Source: Acidimicrobiales bacterium
GTDB lineage: Bacteria; Actinomycetota; Acidimicrobiia; Acidimicrobiales; SZUA-35
DNA length: 64,000 nt
Direction of reading: 5' to 3'
Assembly: GCA_028285495.1 (NCBI GenBank)
Contig: JANQPB010000029.1
Coordinates: 248,001-312,000, forward strand
How positions within the stretch are numbered: the first letter of the stretch is position 1; every line of letters starts with the position of its first letter. The notes beneath the pieces were generated by a model. That model searched no databases and was not told the DNA's origin. It saw nothing but the letters and a program-made list of their open reading frames with translations. The translations under genes were made by a program, and so were the position numbers. This document shows, piece after piece, positions 42,372 through 51,336 of this stretch.

Positions 42372-42826
42372 CGGGCCGTCCCCGCATCGACACGGTCGGC
42401 CAGGTCGTCGGCGCCGAGCCCGTCGAGCACGGCGACGACCAGGCCGACGACGATCAGCACGACGCCGAGGTCGAACACCGCGGCCGAGCCCGTCTTGACC
42501 TTGCCCAGGATCGGGACGTCCCACTCCAGCACGACCTGGTCGAAGAAGGGGTCACCCCACAGCAGGGGAGCGACGGCGGTCAGCCCGACCACCACCGCCC
42601 CGGCGGCCAGGAACAGGCCCGGGTTGCGGGGGAAGGGCATGCCGGCGATCATCCGCAGCCCCATCACGGCGCCGATGACCAGGCCGGCGGCGAAGCCGCC
42701 CCCTGGCTGGTTGTGGCCGGAGAAGAAGAGGAACGCAGCCACCAGCAGCGCCACCGGCGTGACGGTGCGGACCGCCAGCTCGATGGCCCGTGACGGTGGT
42801 GGCGGCGGGGCGCCGGTGGTGGTCAT
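42368..42826 (-). CDS. mrpB: Mrp antiporter subunit B
   Basis: A 152-residue MrpB/MnhB subunit: VRTVTPVALLVAAFLFFSGH with NQPGGGFAAGLVIGA, the hallmark NxPGGGF motif, then LTAVAPLLWG and SAAVFDLGVVLIVVGLVVAVL. ATG at 42826 overlaps the mrpA stop. Confidence 0.94.
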   Translation of the reverse strand: MTTTGAPPPPPSRAIELAVRTVTPVALLVAAFLFFSGHNQPGGGFAAGLVIGAVMGLRMIAGMPFPRNPGLFLAAGAVVVGLTAVAPLLWGDPFFDQVVLEWDVPILGKVKTGSAAVFDLGVVLIVVGLVVAVLDGLGADDLADRVDAGTAR

Positions 42827-45084
42827 GTTGCCTCCTGTTGCCGGCGGTTCGACGATGCTGCGGCGAGAGCGAGGATGCCGACGGCCACGATGGCGAGGAC
42901 GACGACCTCGCCGAGGGTGTCGAGCGCTCGCATGTCGGTCAGGATCACGTTGACCACGTTGTTGCCGCCGCCGACGTCGACCGACTCGTCGATCAGCGCC
43001 TGGAGGGGAGGCTCGCCGGCGGGGGCCGACGTCGCCGCCACCAGGCCGACGACGGTGCCGAGGGCGGCCAACGTGGCGACCGAGAGCCGGATCACCCGCC
43101 ATTGGGTGCCCGACGACGGGAACCGCCTGGTCAGGTGGCCGAGACCGACGACGAAGCCGACGACGACGACCGTCTCGACCAGGAGCTGGGTGAGGACCAG
43201 GTCGGGCGCGCCCTGCACGGCGAACAGGCCGCTGACGCCGATGCCGACCGCCCCGAGACCGAGTGCGGCGGCCAGTCGGGTGTCGACCATCGTGGTCGCG
43301 GCGGCGGCGCCGACAATGAGCACGGCCAGCGCGCCCTGGGCCGGGCTGTCCCACAGGTAGACCGCGTCGGGGTCGACGGCGCCGATGAACGGCAACGTGG
43401 CCAGCGCGGCGGTGATCGCCATGGTGGCCATGTAGACGGGGAGCGAGCCGTGCTGGACCCGCCCGGTCAGCTTGCGAGCACCGAGGATCGTGCCGTCGAC
43501 GATGCGGTCGACCAGGTCGGCGGCCACCGGCTCGGGCACCGGGGCCCGGGGCCCGGCCAGCCGCCAGCCGAGGCCGCCGCCGACGGCCACGATGCCGGCC
43601 GAGATCATGAAGGCGGTGGTGAGGCCGGGCCAGCGGTAGAGCTGGAACGCCGCGGCGTCGGGGTCGAGCCCGGCGGCGGCGTCGATCGCCAGCCGGTTGG
43701 CGGCGCCGATGAAGACGAAGCCGGCGACGCTCAGGACCCCGAGGATCGCCGATGGTCCGGCCATGGCCGGACGGAGGGGCGCGATCTCGGTCGCTGGCCC
43801 GTCGCCCGAGCCGAACACCCCGAGCAGCAGCCGGACCGTGTAGGCGACCGTGAGCGTCGAGCCGAGGACGATCAGGCCGCCGATGATCCACGGGTCTGCG
43901 CCGTCGAGCTTGATGACGGCCTCGATCGCCGCCTCCTTGGCTGCGAAGCCGAGGAGGGGCGGAACGCCGGCCATCGATGCACCCGAGGCGACGGCGACGG
44001 CGAAGGCGATCGGCATCGACCGGGCCAGGCCGTTCAGCTCGTCGATGCGTCGGGTGCCCGTGCGGACGTCGACCTCACCGATGACCATGAACAACGCAGC
44101 CTTGAACACGGCATGGGCCAGCAGCACCGAGATACCGGCGAACGTTGCCTTGGCGTCGCCGATCGACAGCAGCGCGATCATGAACCCGAGCTGGGAGATC
44201 GTGCCCCAGGCCAGGATCAGCTTGCCGTCGACATGGCGCAGTGCCCCGATCGCTCCCCACAGCATCGAGGCGAGGCCGAGGACGAGGCCGAGGGTCCGCC
44301 AGCCGTCGGCGTCGCTCAGGATCGGGCCGGCCAGGGCCACCAGCAGGACGCCGGCCTTCACCATCGTGGCCGAGTGGAGGTAGGCGCTGACCGGTGTCGG
44401 GGCGGCCATGGCGCCAGGGAGCCACATGTGGAACGGGACCTGGGCCGACTTGGTGGCCGCGCCGGCCAGGACGAGCACGGCGGCCACGGTGGCCGACGTC
44501 CCGGTGACGGGGCCCATCTCGCTGAGGCGGCTGGCGCCGGTGGCGTCGACCAGCACGACCAGCCCGCCGAGCAGGGCGAGCCCGCCGCCGACGGTGATCA
44601 GCAACGCCCGGCGGGCTGCGGCCCGGACCGCGGGGTCGACGTCCTTGTGGCCGACCAGGAGGAACGAGGTGATCGAGGTCAGCTCCCAGAACAGGAAGAG
44701 GGTCCAGACCGAGTCCGACCACACCAGTCCGAGCATGGCCGTCGAGAACGACAGCAGGGTGGTGGTGAACCGGGCGGTGGCGGCGGCGGTGGGGGAGAAG
44801 TAGCCGTAGGCGTAGACGAAGATCAGGGTGCCGATGCCCGAGACGAGGAGCGTCATCAGGATCGCCAGATCGTCGACCCGGAACGCCAGCTCGAGATCGA
44901 GCCGATCGACCCAGGCGACCGAGGCGGTGGCCGGCTCGTCGGCCGACAGCCGGGAGAGCGCCCATGTGGTGGTGGCGGCCGGGGCGACGGCGGCGACGAG
45001 CAGCGCCCGACGGCCGAGCGCCAGGCCGGGCAGCGCCAGGGCGGCGACGACCAGCACGTGGAGGCCGAGCAGGATCCAGATCAC
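42823..45084 (-). CDS. mrpA: Mrp antiporter subunit A
   Basis: A 753-residue subunit from the GTG at 45084; a GTG at 45153 would add 23 residues but lies upstream of the predicted transcript start. A NuoL-like body (TLFLFWELTSITSFLLVGH with the key Glu, PTPVSAYLHSATMVKAGVLL with His and Lys, ILAWGTISQLGFM) is followed by the MrpA-specific C-terminal extension (VQGAPDLVLTQLLVETVVVV, GGGNNVVNVILTDMRALDTLGE) equal to MbhD/E. The seven-subunit complex exchanges external protons for internal Na+ in the plasma membrane. First gene of a tight operon ending in htpX. Confidence 0.94.
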   Translation of the reverse strand: MIWILLGLHVLVVAALALPGLALGRRALLVAAVAPAATTTWALSRLSADEPATASVAWVDRLDLELAFRVDDLAILMTLLVSGIGTLIFVYAYGYFSPTAAATARFTTTLLSFSTAMLGLVWSDSVWTLFLFWELTSITSFLLVGHKDVDPAVRAAARRALLITVGGGLALLGGLVVLVDATGASRLSEMGPVTGTSATVAAVLVLAGAATKSAQVPFHMWLPGAMAAPTPVSAYLHSATMVKAGVLLVALAGPILSDADGWRTLGLVLGLASMLWGAIGALRHVDGKLILAWGTISQLGFMIALLSIGDAKATFAGISVLLAHAVFKAALFMVIGEVDVRTGTRRIDELNGLARSMPIAFAVAVASGASMAGVPPLLGFAAKEAAIEAVIKLDGADPWIIGGLIVLGSTLTVAYTVRLLLGVFGSGDGPATEIAPLRPAMAGPSAILGVLSVAGFVFIGAANRLAIDAAAGLDPDAAAFQLYRWPGLTTAFMISAGIVAVGGGLGWRLAGPRAPVPEPVAADLVDRIVDGTILGARKLTGRVQHGSLPVYMATMAITAALATLPFIGAVDPDAVYLWDSPAQGALAVLIVGAAAATTMVDTRLAAALGLGAVGIGVSGLFAVQGAPDLVLTQLLVETVVVVGFVVGLGHLTRRFPSSGTQWRVIRLSVATLAALGTVVGLVAATSAPAGEPPLQALIDESVDVGGGNNVVNVILTDMRALDTLGEVVVLAIVAVGILALAAASSNRRQQEAT

Positions 45085-45126
45085 GTCGTCGACGGTAGCG
45101 AGCGGTGGCGGGCCATGACGTACCCT

Positions 45127-45189
45127 ATCGTACACATCTCTTTCTAAGTGCACAATGAGATTGACCTATTCTTAGAGGTGCTTTAGGAT
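45127..45189. promoter_or_regulatory. Divergent promoters of mrp operon and winged-helix gene with inverted repeat
   Basis: Minus strand: TTGTGC (45150-45155), 17 bp, TACGAT (45127-45132), reading into mrpA. Plus strand: TTGACC (45161-45166), 17 bp, TAGGAT (45184-45189), reading toward the regulator at 45375. TCTAAG (45143-45148) and CTTAGA (45171-45176) form an inverted repeat that encloses both -35 boxes, so one bound protein could control both directions. The region is strikingly A/T-rich. Inferred from sequence. Confidence 0.6.
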
Positions 45190-45374
45190 GTGTTCATGTT
45201 GAGTTACGTCACGGCGCTCCGTTCTGCCCTGGCGCGCCGATCGGGCCGCCGTCTGCAGGCTCGCACCCTCCCGGTCCCGCAGGCTCGGGGAAGGAAGCCC
45301 GTTCCGGCACTGGTGACCGCGACGGTGCGGCCGCGTGCCGTCGTCGGACGGGGTCAGAGGAGGAGGAGGCAACG

Positions 45375-45650
45375 ATGGCCAACAGCTGGAACTTCCTGAC
45401 CAACCACAGCCACGTCCTGCTGGCGCTGAATCGCGACCCCGATCTCCGTCAGCGCGACATCGCACAGCTGGTCGGCATCACCGAGGGCGCCGTGCAGCGG
45501 ATCCTCCACGACCTCGAGCAGGACGGCTACATCAGCCGGGCCAAGGTCGGTCGGCGGAACCACTACACGGTCAACGGCGACCTGCCGCTTCGGCACCCCC
45601 TCGAAGCCCATCACAAGGTGGCCGACCTGCTGACCTCCCTCGACGTGTAG
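45375..45650 (+). CDS. Small winged-helix regulator divergent from mrp operon
   Basis: A 91-residue winged-helix protein, paralogue of the one at 13545-13859: LTNHSHVLLALNRDPDLRQ, recognition region LVGITEGAVQRILHDLEQDG, wing RAKVGRRNHYTV, tail LRHPLEAHHKVADLL. By eye about half the positions are identical. GGAGGAGG lies before its ATG. The predicted promoter is 185 bp upstream, leaving a long leader with no convincing gene. Likely autoregulates and controls mrp. Confidence 0.87.
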   Translation: MANSWNFLTNHSHVLLALNRDPDLRQRDIAQLVGITEGAVQRILHDLEQDGYISRAKVGRRNHYTVNGDLPLRHPLEAHHKVADLLTSLDV

Positions 45651-45748
45651 CGCTCTCGCGCCGCCGTCGGGCGGCCGGCGTCGACGTTCGGGCCGGGGGC
45701 GGCCACCGGTTCACGACTTCTTCAGGGGCGGTTCGGTACAACCACCCC

Positions 45749-47140
45749 ATGAGCATCCCGGCAACCCCGTCGAACGCGGCCCACCTCCTCCGGCGCGCCG
45801 CCTGGGGCGGGAGCCCGGCCGAGATCGCCAGGGTGGTCGACGAGGGGATCGAGGCGGCGGTCACCCGTCTCCTCGATGCGACCGCAGCGCCGACGCTGGT
45901 CGAGCCGAAGGACACGCCCGGCTACGTTCCCTACGAGCACGAGACCCTCGTGGTCTGGCTCCTGCGGTCCGCCGCCAACTCGCCGTCGCCGGCCATCGAG
46001 CGGCTGGCCTGGTTCTGGCACGGGCACTTCGCCACCAGCATCGAGAAGGTCGAGCTCGCCGATCTGATGCTGCGCCACTACCTCACCCTGCGACGCCACA
46101 GCCTCGGCCGGTTCGACGATCTCCTGGCGGCGGTGGCCACCGACGCGGCGATGAACCTCTGGCTCGACCTCCACCTGTCGGTCGCCGGCAACCCGAACGA
46201 GAACTTCGCCCGCGAGGTGCTCGAGCTGTTCTCGATGGGGGCCGGCAACGGCTACACCCAACACGACGTCGTCGAGGCCGCCAGGGCCTTCACCGGCTAC
46301 GGGTTCGAGCTCGACCCGACCTACGAGCGCATCGTCGGCAGCCGGCTGGTGCCGACGCTCCACGACCGGACCGACAAGACGTTCCTCGGCCGCACCGGCA
46401 ACTTCGACGGGGCCGACATCATCGGGATCGTCGTCGAGCGACCCGAGTGCCACCGCTTCCTGGCCGACCGCTTCTGGCTCCGCTACGCGGGAACGGCCCC
46501 GCCGGATGGCGTGCTCGACGACCTGGCCGGCGCCTTCGCCGCCCGGCTCGAGACCCGGGACCTGCTCGGGGCGCTGCTGACCCACCCGGCCTTCTACGGC
46601 GACGACGTCAAGGGCGGGCTCGTCGGCCAGCCCGTCGAGGTCGTCATCCGCACGATCCGTGGCTTCGAGCTCGACCTCCCCGATCTGACGACGATGACCC
46701 TCGGCGAGATCGAGGAGGCCGACGACCTCGCCGACGACGGCGGCGAGCCGCTGCTGCCGCCCGGGACCCTGCACCCATGGGAGGCGTTCGAGTGGCTGGA
46801 GACCCTCGGTCAGCTCCCGCTGCTCCCGCCGAACGTCGGGGGCTGGCCCCACAACGAGGCCTGGCTCGACACCAACCGGTCGGCCGGACGGCTGCTGGCG
46901 GGCACGGAGCTCGGAAGGCGGCTGGCCGACGGGGACGGGCCGGTCAACGACGAGCTCAGACGGGCGGCCGCCGCCGGAGCCGGCCCGCTGACCGCAGCCA
47001 TCATGACCCGCTTCGGTCGCGAGTCGTGGTCGGCCGACCTCGAGGAGGCCATCGCCATCGCCAGGGCCGACGGCGGGGAAGGCGGCCTCGCGGCCGCAAT
47101 CGCCGTCGCCTTCACGTCACCGGAGGTGATCCTGCTATGA
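45749..47140 (+). CDS. DUF1800 family protein
   Basis: A 463-residue DUF1800 protein: HLLRRAAWGGSPAEIARVV at the start, MLRHYLTLRRHSLGRFDDLL, the signature GNPNENFAREVLELFSMG, and LPPNVGGWPHNEAWLDTN. Members are usually encoded just before a DUF1501 protein, as here (ATGA overlap). The pair is widespread in actinobacteria, planctomycetes and marine bacteria; a role at the cell surface or in polysaccharide handling has been suggested but not shown. No obvious signal peptide, so it may travel with its Tat-exported partner. Confidence 0.9.
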   Translation: MSIPATPSNAAHLLRRAAWGGSPAEIARVVDEGIEAAVTRLLDATAAPTLVEPKDTPGYVPYEHETLVVWLLRSAANSPSPAIERLAWFWHGHFATSIEKVELADLMLRHYLTLRRHSLGRFDDLLAAVATDAAMNLWLDLHLSVAGNPNENFAREVLELFSMGAGNGYTQHDVVEAARAFTGYGFELDPTYERIVGSRLVPTLHDRTDKTFLGRTGNFDGADIIGIVVERPECHRFLADRFWLRYAGTAPPDGVLDDLAGAFAARLETRDLLGALLTHPAFYGDDVKGGLVGQPVEVVIRTIRGFELDLPDLTTMTLGEIEEADDLADDGGEPLLPPGTLHPWEAFEWLETLGQLPLLPPNVGGWPHNEAWLDTNRSAGRLLAGTELGRRLADGDGPVNDELRRAAAAGAGPLTAAIMTRFGRESWSADLEEAIAIARADGGEGGLAAAIAVAFTSPEVILL

Positions 47141-48510
47141 CCGCAGACGACCGAATCGAGCGTCGACGCCCACGCGACGCCGCACCATCGGCATCGCCGA
47201 CGGCCGGGCCGCCGCCGGGGTGGAGCCGCCGGGGCTTCCTCGGGCTCGCCGGCGGCGGGCTCCTCGTCGGCGCGGCGGCCGCGGGCGGGGCGCTCGCCGT
47301 CGACCGGCTGCTGGCCGCGACCGCGGGCGACGACGTCGCCTACCGCCCCAGCGGCCCCGTCGACGACACGGGCCTGATCCTGGTCTCGATCCAGCTCGGC
47401 GGTGGGCTCGACTTCCTCGACACGGTGATCCCGATCAGGTCGACCCGCTACCGTGACCTGCGCCGATCGTCCGGCGTCGACCTGGAGGCGACACACGCGA
47501 TCGACGCCGACCACGCACTCCACCCGTCGCTTCCCCACCTGGCCGAGCGCTGGCGAGCCGGCGAGCTGGCCATCGTGCACGGCGTCGGCTACGCCGACTC
47601 CAGCCTCTCGCACTTCGTCGACACGGCGATCTGGGAGCGGGGCAGCGTCGACCCCGGCGAGGGCACCGGCTGGCTCGGCCGCAGCCTCGACGCCTACGGG
47701 GGCCCCGACGCCGATGCGCTGATCGGGGTCAGCCTCGGGAGCCTCTCGCCGACCATGTACGGGCCCGACTGGAACGCCGTGGCCCTGGCCGAGGACGGTC
47801 GGCTCCCGTGGACCCCGGAGTTCGTCGACGAGCACCCGGAGCTGGTCCGGGCCTCCGGGCGACTGCTGGACTCGGCCCCGACCGGCGCCGGCCAGACGAG
47901 CCTGGCCGAGCGGGTGCGGAGCGGTCAGGCCCTGGTCCGGGACGTGGCCGAGACCGTCGGCGGAGCGACCGATCTCCGGGCGCTCGGCCGGACCGTCGAG
48001 CTGTTCGACGACGAAGGCGAGGAGGAGCTCGGTGGCGGCGTGCTGGGACACCGGCTCGGCGTCGTGGCCGACCTGATCGCCGGTGGGCTCCCCACCCGCG
48101 CCTACCACGTGGCCCACGGTGGCGACTTCGACACCCACGGCGAGCAGGAGGCCAACCTGCCGTCGCTGCTCCGGAGCCTCGACGACGGGCTGCGGACGTT
48201 CGACCGGCGCCTCGGGCCGCTCCGGGACCGGGTGGTGGTGGCCACCTGGACCGAGTTCGGGCGGCGGCCCGACTGGAACGGCAGCGGCACCGATCACGGC
48301 ACCGCAGGCACCCAGTTCGTCGTCGGACCGCGGGCGGTCGGCGGTCACCACGGCACCCCGGTCTCGCTCGACCGGTTCGACGACGACGACAACTTCCTGG
48401 TCACCGGCGATTACCGGTCGTATCTCGGCGGATTGGCCGAGGGCGCGCTCGGCGTCGAGGCCGGCCGGGTGTTCGGCGCCGGGGTCGAGCCGATGCGGCT
48501 GATCACATGA
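47137..48510 (+). CDS. DUF1501 family protein with Tat signal
   Basis: A 457-residue DUF1501 protein related to sulfatase/alkaline-phosphatase-fold enzymes. The twin-arginine signal is WSRRGFLGLAGGGLLVGAAAAGG (residues 29-51). Family motifs are LILVSIQLGGGLDFLDTVIP, HPSLPHLAERWRAGELAIVHGVGY and AHGGDFDTHGEQ, then TWTEFGRRPDWNGSGTDHGT with likely metal ligands. Exported folded, perhaps with a cofactor. Overlaps DUF1800 upstream and the secreted protein gene downstream by 4 bp each. Confidence 0.9.
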   Translation: MTADDRIERRRPRDAAPSASPTAGPPPGWSRRGFLGLAGGGLLVGAAAAGGALAVDRLLAATAGDDVAYRPSGPVDDTGLILVSIQLGGGLDFLDTVIPIRSTRYRDLRRSSGVDLEATHAIDADHALHPSLPHLAERWRAGELAIVHGVGYADSSLSHFVDTAIWERGSVDPGEGTGWLGRSLDAYGGPDADALIGVSLGSLSPTMYGPDWNAVALAEDGRLPWTPEFVDEHPELVRASGRLLDSAPTGAGQTSLAERVRSGQALVRDVAETVGGATDLRALGRTVELFDDEGEEELGGGVLGHRLGVVADLIAGGLPTRAYHVAHGGDFDTHGEQEANLPSLLRSLDDGLRTFDRRLGPLRDRVVVATWTEFGRRPDWNGSGTDHGTAGTQFVVGPRAVGGHHGTPVSLDRFDDDDNFLVTGDYRSYLGGLAEGALGVEAGRVFGAGVEPMRLIT

Positions 48511-49076
48511 GCCGCCATCGGACCCGAGCGACGCTGCTGACCGCGGCGGCGGTGATGGTGGCCGCCCTCGTCGGCGGAGGGCTCCGCTACGCCAGCGCCG
48601 ATCGAACCGATGCCGGCTCGTCGTCGGCGGCCAACTCGGGAGCCGACCCGTCGGTCGACGGCTCGGCCGACGACGGACCGGCCGCAACGGGTGCCGGCGA
48701 GCTCGAGGCCCCGGCGACCGGCGAGACCGCCGACCAGGCCGGCGACGGGGCGACACCGGAGGCGGCGATCGCGGCCGCCCGTGCCGACTGCCTGGCGCTC
48801 GACGAGGAGCTCGGTCGGCGGGAGGAGCTCGATCTGATCGACTGGGACCAGCTGGACGGGCGGTTGGATGTCGCCGCGGTCGACGAGGACTCCATCGAGT
48901 TGACCCTGCCGCCGGCCGACGGGCGGGTGGCCCCTCCTGGCGAGCGGCCGACCATCGCACGCTTCGCCGATCGCTACGACCCGACCGAGGTCAGCGTCGA
49001 CGACCTGCTCGAGGGGATCTGGCGCTGCGAGGACGCCGGGCTCCTGGTCGATCCGGACGACGACCCGGACCTCTAG
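48507..49076 (+). CDS. Exported acidic protein
   Basis: A 189-residue protein with an N-terminal signal/anchor (RATLLTAAAVMVAALVGGGL), a long Ala/Asp/Gly/Ser-rich disordered stretch, and a small acidic C-terminal domain (ADCLALDEELGRREELDLID, SVDDLLEGIWRCEDAGLL) with two cysteines. It is translationally coupled to the DUF1501 gene and probably belongs to the same cell-surface unit. No family recognised. Confidence 0.7.
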   Translation: MSRHRTRATLLTAAAVMVAALVGGGLRYASADRTDAGSSSAANSGADPSVDGSADDGPAATGAGELEAPATGETADQAGDGATPEAAIAAARADCLALDEELGRREELDLIDWDQLDGRLDVAAVDEDSIELTLPPADGRVAPPGERPTIARFADRYDPTEVSVDDLLEGIWRCEDAGLLVDPDDDPDL

Positions 49077-49087
49077 GATCGTCGGCG

Positions 49088-49762
49088 ATGCGGATCCTGG
49101 TGATCGAAGACGATCCCGACATCGCCGCCGGCGTCGAGGCCGGGCTCCGGCGAGCCGGTTTCGCCGTCGACGTCGTCGGCGACCTGCAGGGGGCCGAGGC
49201 GGCCGGCGCCGTCAACGACTACGACACGGTCGTCGCCGATCGCATGGTGCCGGACGGCGATGCCATCGACCTCGTCGAGGAGTGGCGGCGTGCCGGCGAC
49301 GCCACCCCGGTCCTGTTCCTCACCGCCCGCGACGCCGTCGCCGACCGGGTCGACGGGTTCGAGGCCGGGGGCGACGACTACCTCGTGAAGCCGTTTGCGC
49401 TCGACGAGCTGGTGGTGCGGGTTCGGGCGCTGTGCCGGCGGGCCGACCGGTCGGGGCCGACGATGATCGAGATCGGTGACCTCGTCGTCGACCGGGCCAG
49501 GGCCGAGGTCCGTCGATCCGGCGTCCTGTTGACCCTCACCGCCAAGGAGCGGTGCCTGCTCGGTTTCCTGGCCGACAACCCCGATCGGGTCGTGTCCAGG
49601 TCCGAGCTGATCGAGCACTGCTGGGACGACGCCAACGATCCCATGTCCAACGTGGTCGACGTCCACGTCGGCTCACTCCGCCGCAAGCTCGGTGAACCGC
49701 AGCCGATCCGGACGGTCCGGGGCGTCGGGTTCGTGCTCGACACGGCCCCGGTCGGGGGCTGA
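49088..49762 (+). CDS. OmpR/PhoB-type response regulator
   Basis: A 224-residue regulator. The receiver domain has IEDDPD, phospho-acceptor D51 (VVADRMVPDG), FLTARD and the Lys in LVKPFALDEL. The winged-helix output domain (about 130-218) has TLTAKERCLLGFLADNPDRV and VVDVHVGSLRRKLGEPQPIRTVRGVGF. It lies 11 bp after the exported protein gene and directly before a membrane histidine kinase, its cognate sensor. Confidence 0.93.
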   Translation: MRILVIEDDPDIAAGVEAGLRRAGFAVDVVGDLQGAEAAGAVNDYDTVVADRMVPDGDAIDLVEEWRRAGDATPVLFLTARDAVADRVDGFEAGGDDYLVKPFALDELVVRVRALCRRADRSGPTMIEIGDLVVDRARAEVRRSGVLLTLTAKERCLLGFLADNPDRVVSRSELIEHCWDDANDPMSNVVDVHVGSLRRKLGEPQPIRTVRGVGFVLDTAPVGG

Positions 49763-49860
49763 CGCTGCGCCCGCTGGCGCGGTTCGGCCGGCCGGACCAC
49801 GACGACCGGTCCTCCGCCGGGCCGTCGCCGGCCACCGCCCGGCGGCTTCGGCTGCTGCGG

Positions 49861-51336
49861 ATGCGGCTGGCCGCCCTGCTCGGCGCCGTGGTGCTCGCCG
49901 TCGTCACCGTGTTCACCGTCGCCGTCATCCGACTCGACGCCCAGCTCCGCAGCGAGCAGAACGAGGCGACGCTGCTCCGCCAGCTCGACGAGGTGGGACG
50001 GCGGCTGACCTTCGTCGACGGTGAGCTCCAGCCCGACGACCCGACGCCGCTGCTCGACCCGCCGGTTGCCGTCGGCGTCCGACCCGACTTCGACGTGTTC
50101 GACATCGTCGAGCGCCAGGACCTCTGGGACCGGTTCCCGGAGCCCGAGGCCGAGGAGCTCGACCTCCTGGTCGACGAGATCTTCTTCGACCTCGACGACG
50201 AGTTGCAGGACGAGATGCTGCTCGTCGCCGGTCTCGGCGAGGGGCTCGAGGACGACCAGCGTGACGAGGCGATCGGGCGGCTCCTGGCCGAGCCGCCCGA
50301 CGACCTGGTCGACGAGGCCTACCGGGTCTACCTCGTCGACACCGCCAACGAGCTCGGCATCGACCTGGAGTCGCCGATCGAGCTGTTCGCCGACGCCGAC
50401 CTCGTGTCGGCCCTCGGCCAGGGCGAGCTCGCCGACCTGCTGGCCGGCCTGGCCGATGGCGACGACGCCGGGCCGTTCACGGTCGACGTCGGCGAGCGGC
50501 GGCTCGGCGTGCGGGGAACGGTGTTGCGGGACGGGCCCGAGGTCCGGGGCGCGGTGGCGGCCTTCGTGGACCTCGAATTCTCCGACGCCGCCCACCGCCG
50601 ACTCCGGAACCGGGTGCTTGCCGTCGCCGGCGCCCTGGTCGCCTGCTCCGCGCTGGCCACCTGGTGGCTCGCCGGCCGCTCGATCCGGCCGGCGGCGGCT
50701 GCGCTCGGACAGCAGGAGCGGTTCCTCGCCGCCGCGGCTCACGAGCTGCGGACCCCGGTCACCGCCATTCGCACCACCGCCGAGGCTGCGATGGGCGTCC
50801 CCGACGGCACGGCGGCGCTGTCGCGGGTGGCCGAGCTGGCCGCCGGCGCCTCCCGGTTGACCGACGACCTGCTCACCCTGGCCCGCATGGACGCCGACCG
50901 ACTGGAGCTGGAGACCACGCCCGCCCGCCTCGATCTGCTGGTCGAGGCGGCGATCGACGGTGATCCGGCGTTCCTCCTGGAGGCCGAACCGGTGGTGGTC
51001 GAGGCCGACGTCTCGCTGCTGACCCGCGCCGTCGACAACCTCCTGGCCAACGCCAAGGCCCACGGGGAGGCCTCGCCCGACCGGCCGGCGGACGTCACGG
51101 TCGACCTCGCCGGCGTGACCGTGACCGACCGTGGACCCGGCATCCCGCCAGGGGAGCGGGAGGCGATCTTCGAGCGCTTCCGCTCGGGCCCTCGTTCGCC
51201 CGGCCACGGCCTCGGGCTGCCGCTGGCCCGGTGGGTGGCCCGGGCCAACGGCGGCGACCTGCGGGTGCTCGAACCCGGACCGGGCGAACCGGGCGCCCGT
51301 CTCCGGCTCGAGGTCCCGACCAGGCCGGCGACCTGA
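49861..51336 (+). CDS. Membrane sensor histidine kinase
   Basis: A kinase of at least 491 residues. Two membrane helices (LAALLGAVVLAVVTVFTVAVI and VLAVAGALVACSALATWWLAG) enclose a sensor of about 215 residues that is unusually acidic (EPEAEELDLLVDEIFFDLDD, DELQDEMLLV). The cytoplasmic part has a HisKA box (LAAAAHELRTPVTAIR) and HATPase motifs (LLANAKAHGE, VTDRGPGIPP, GHGLGLPLARW). The frame is open upstream without ATG or GTG back to the regulator's stop; a CTG near 49765 could extend it. An acidic sensor suggests cations or cationic peptides as the signal, which is inference. Confidence 0.88.
   Translation: MRLAALLGAVVLAVVTVFTVAVIRLDAQLRSEQNEATLLRQLDEVGRRLTFVDGELQPDDPTPLLDPPVAVGVRPDFDVFDIVERQDLWDRFPEPEAEELDLLVDEIFFDLDDELQDEMLLVAGLGEGLEDDQRDEAIGRLLAEPPDDLVDEAYRVYLVDTANELGIDLESPIELFADADLVSALGQGELADLLAGLADGDDAGPFTVDVGERRLGVRGTVLRDGPEVRGAVAAFVDLEFSDAAHRRLRNRVLAVAGALVACSALATWWLAGRSIRPAAAALGQQERFLAAAAHELRTPVTAIRTTAEAAMGVPDGTAALSRVAELAAGASRLTDDLLTLARMDADRLELETTPARLDLLVEAAIDGDPAFLLEAEPVVVEADVSLLTRAVDNLLANAKAHGEASPDRPADVTVDLAGVTVTDRGPGIPPGEREAIFERFRSGPRSPGHGLGLPLARWVARANGGDLRVLEPGPGEPGARLRLEVPTRPAT

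Noticed and set aside
39178..45084. Cluster considered as part of respiratory complex I or a membrane hydrogenase
   Set aside because: Presence of MrpB, E, F and G subunits, the gene order A to G, and absence of peripheral NADH or hydrogenase subunits identify it as an Mrp antiporter.
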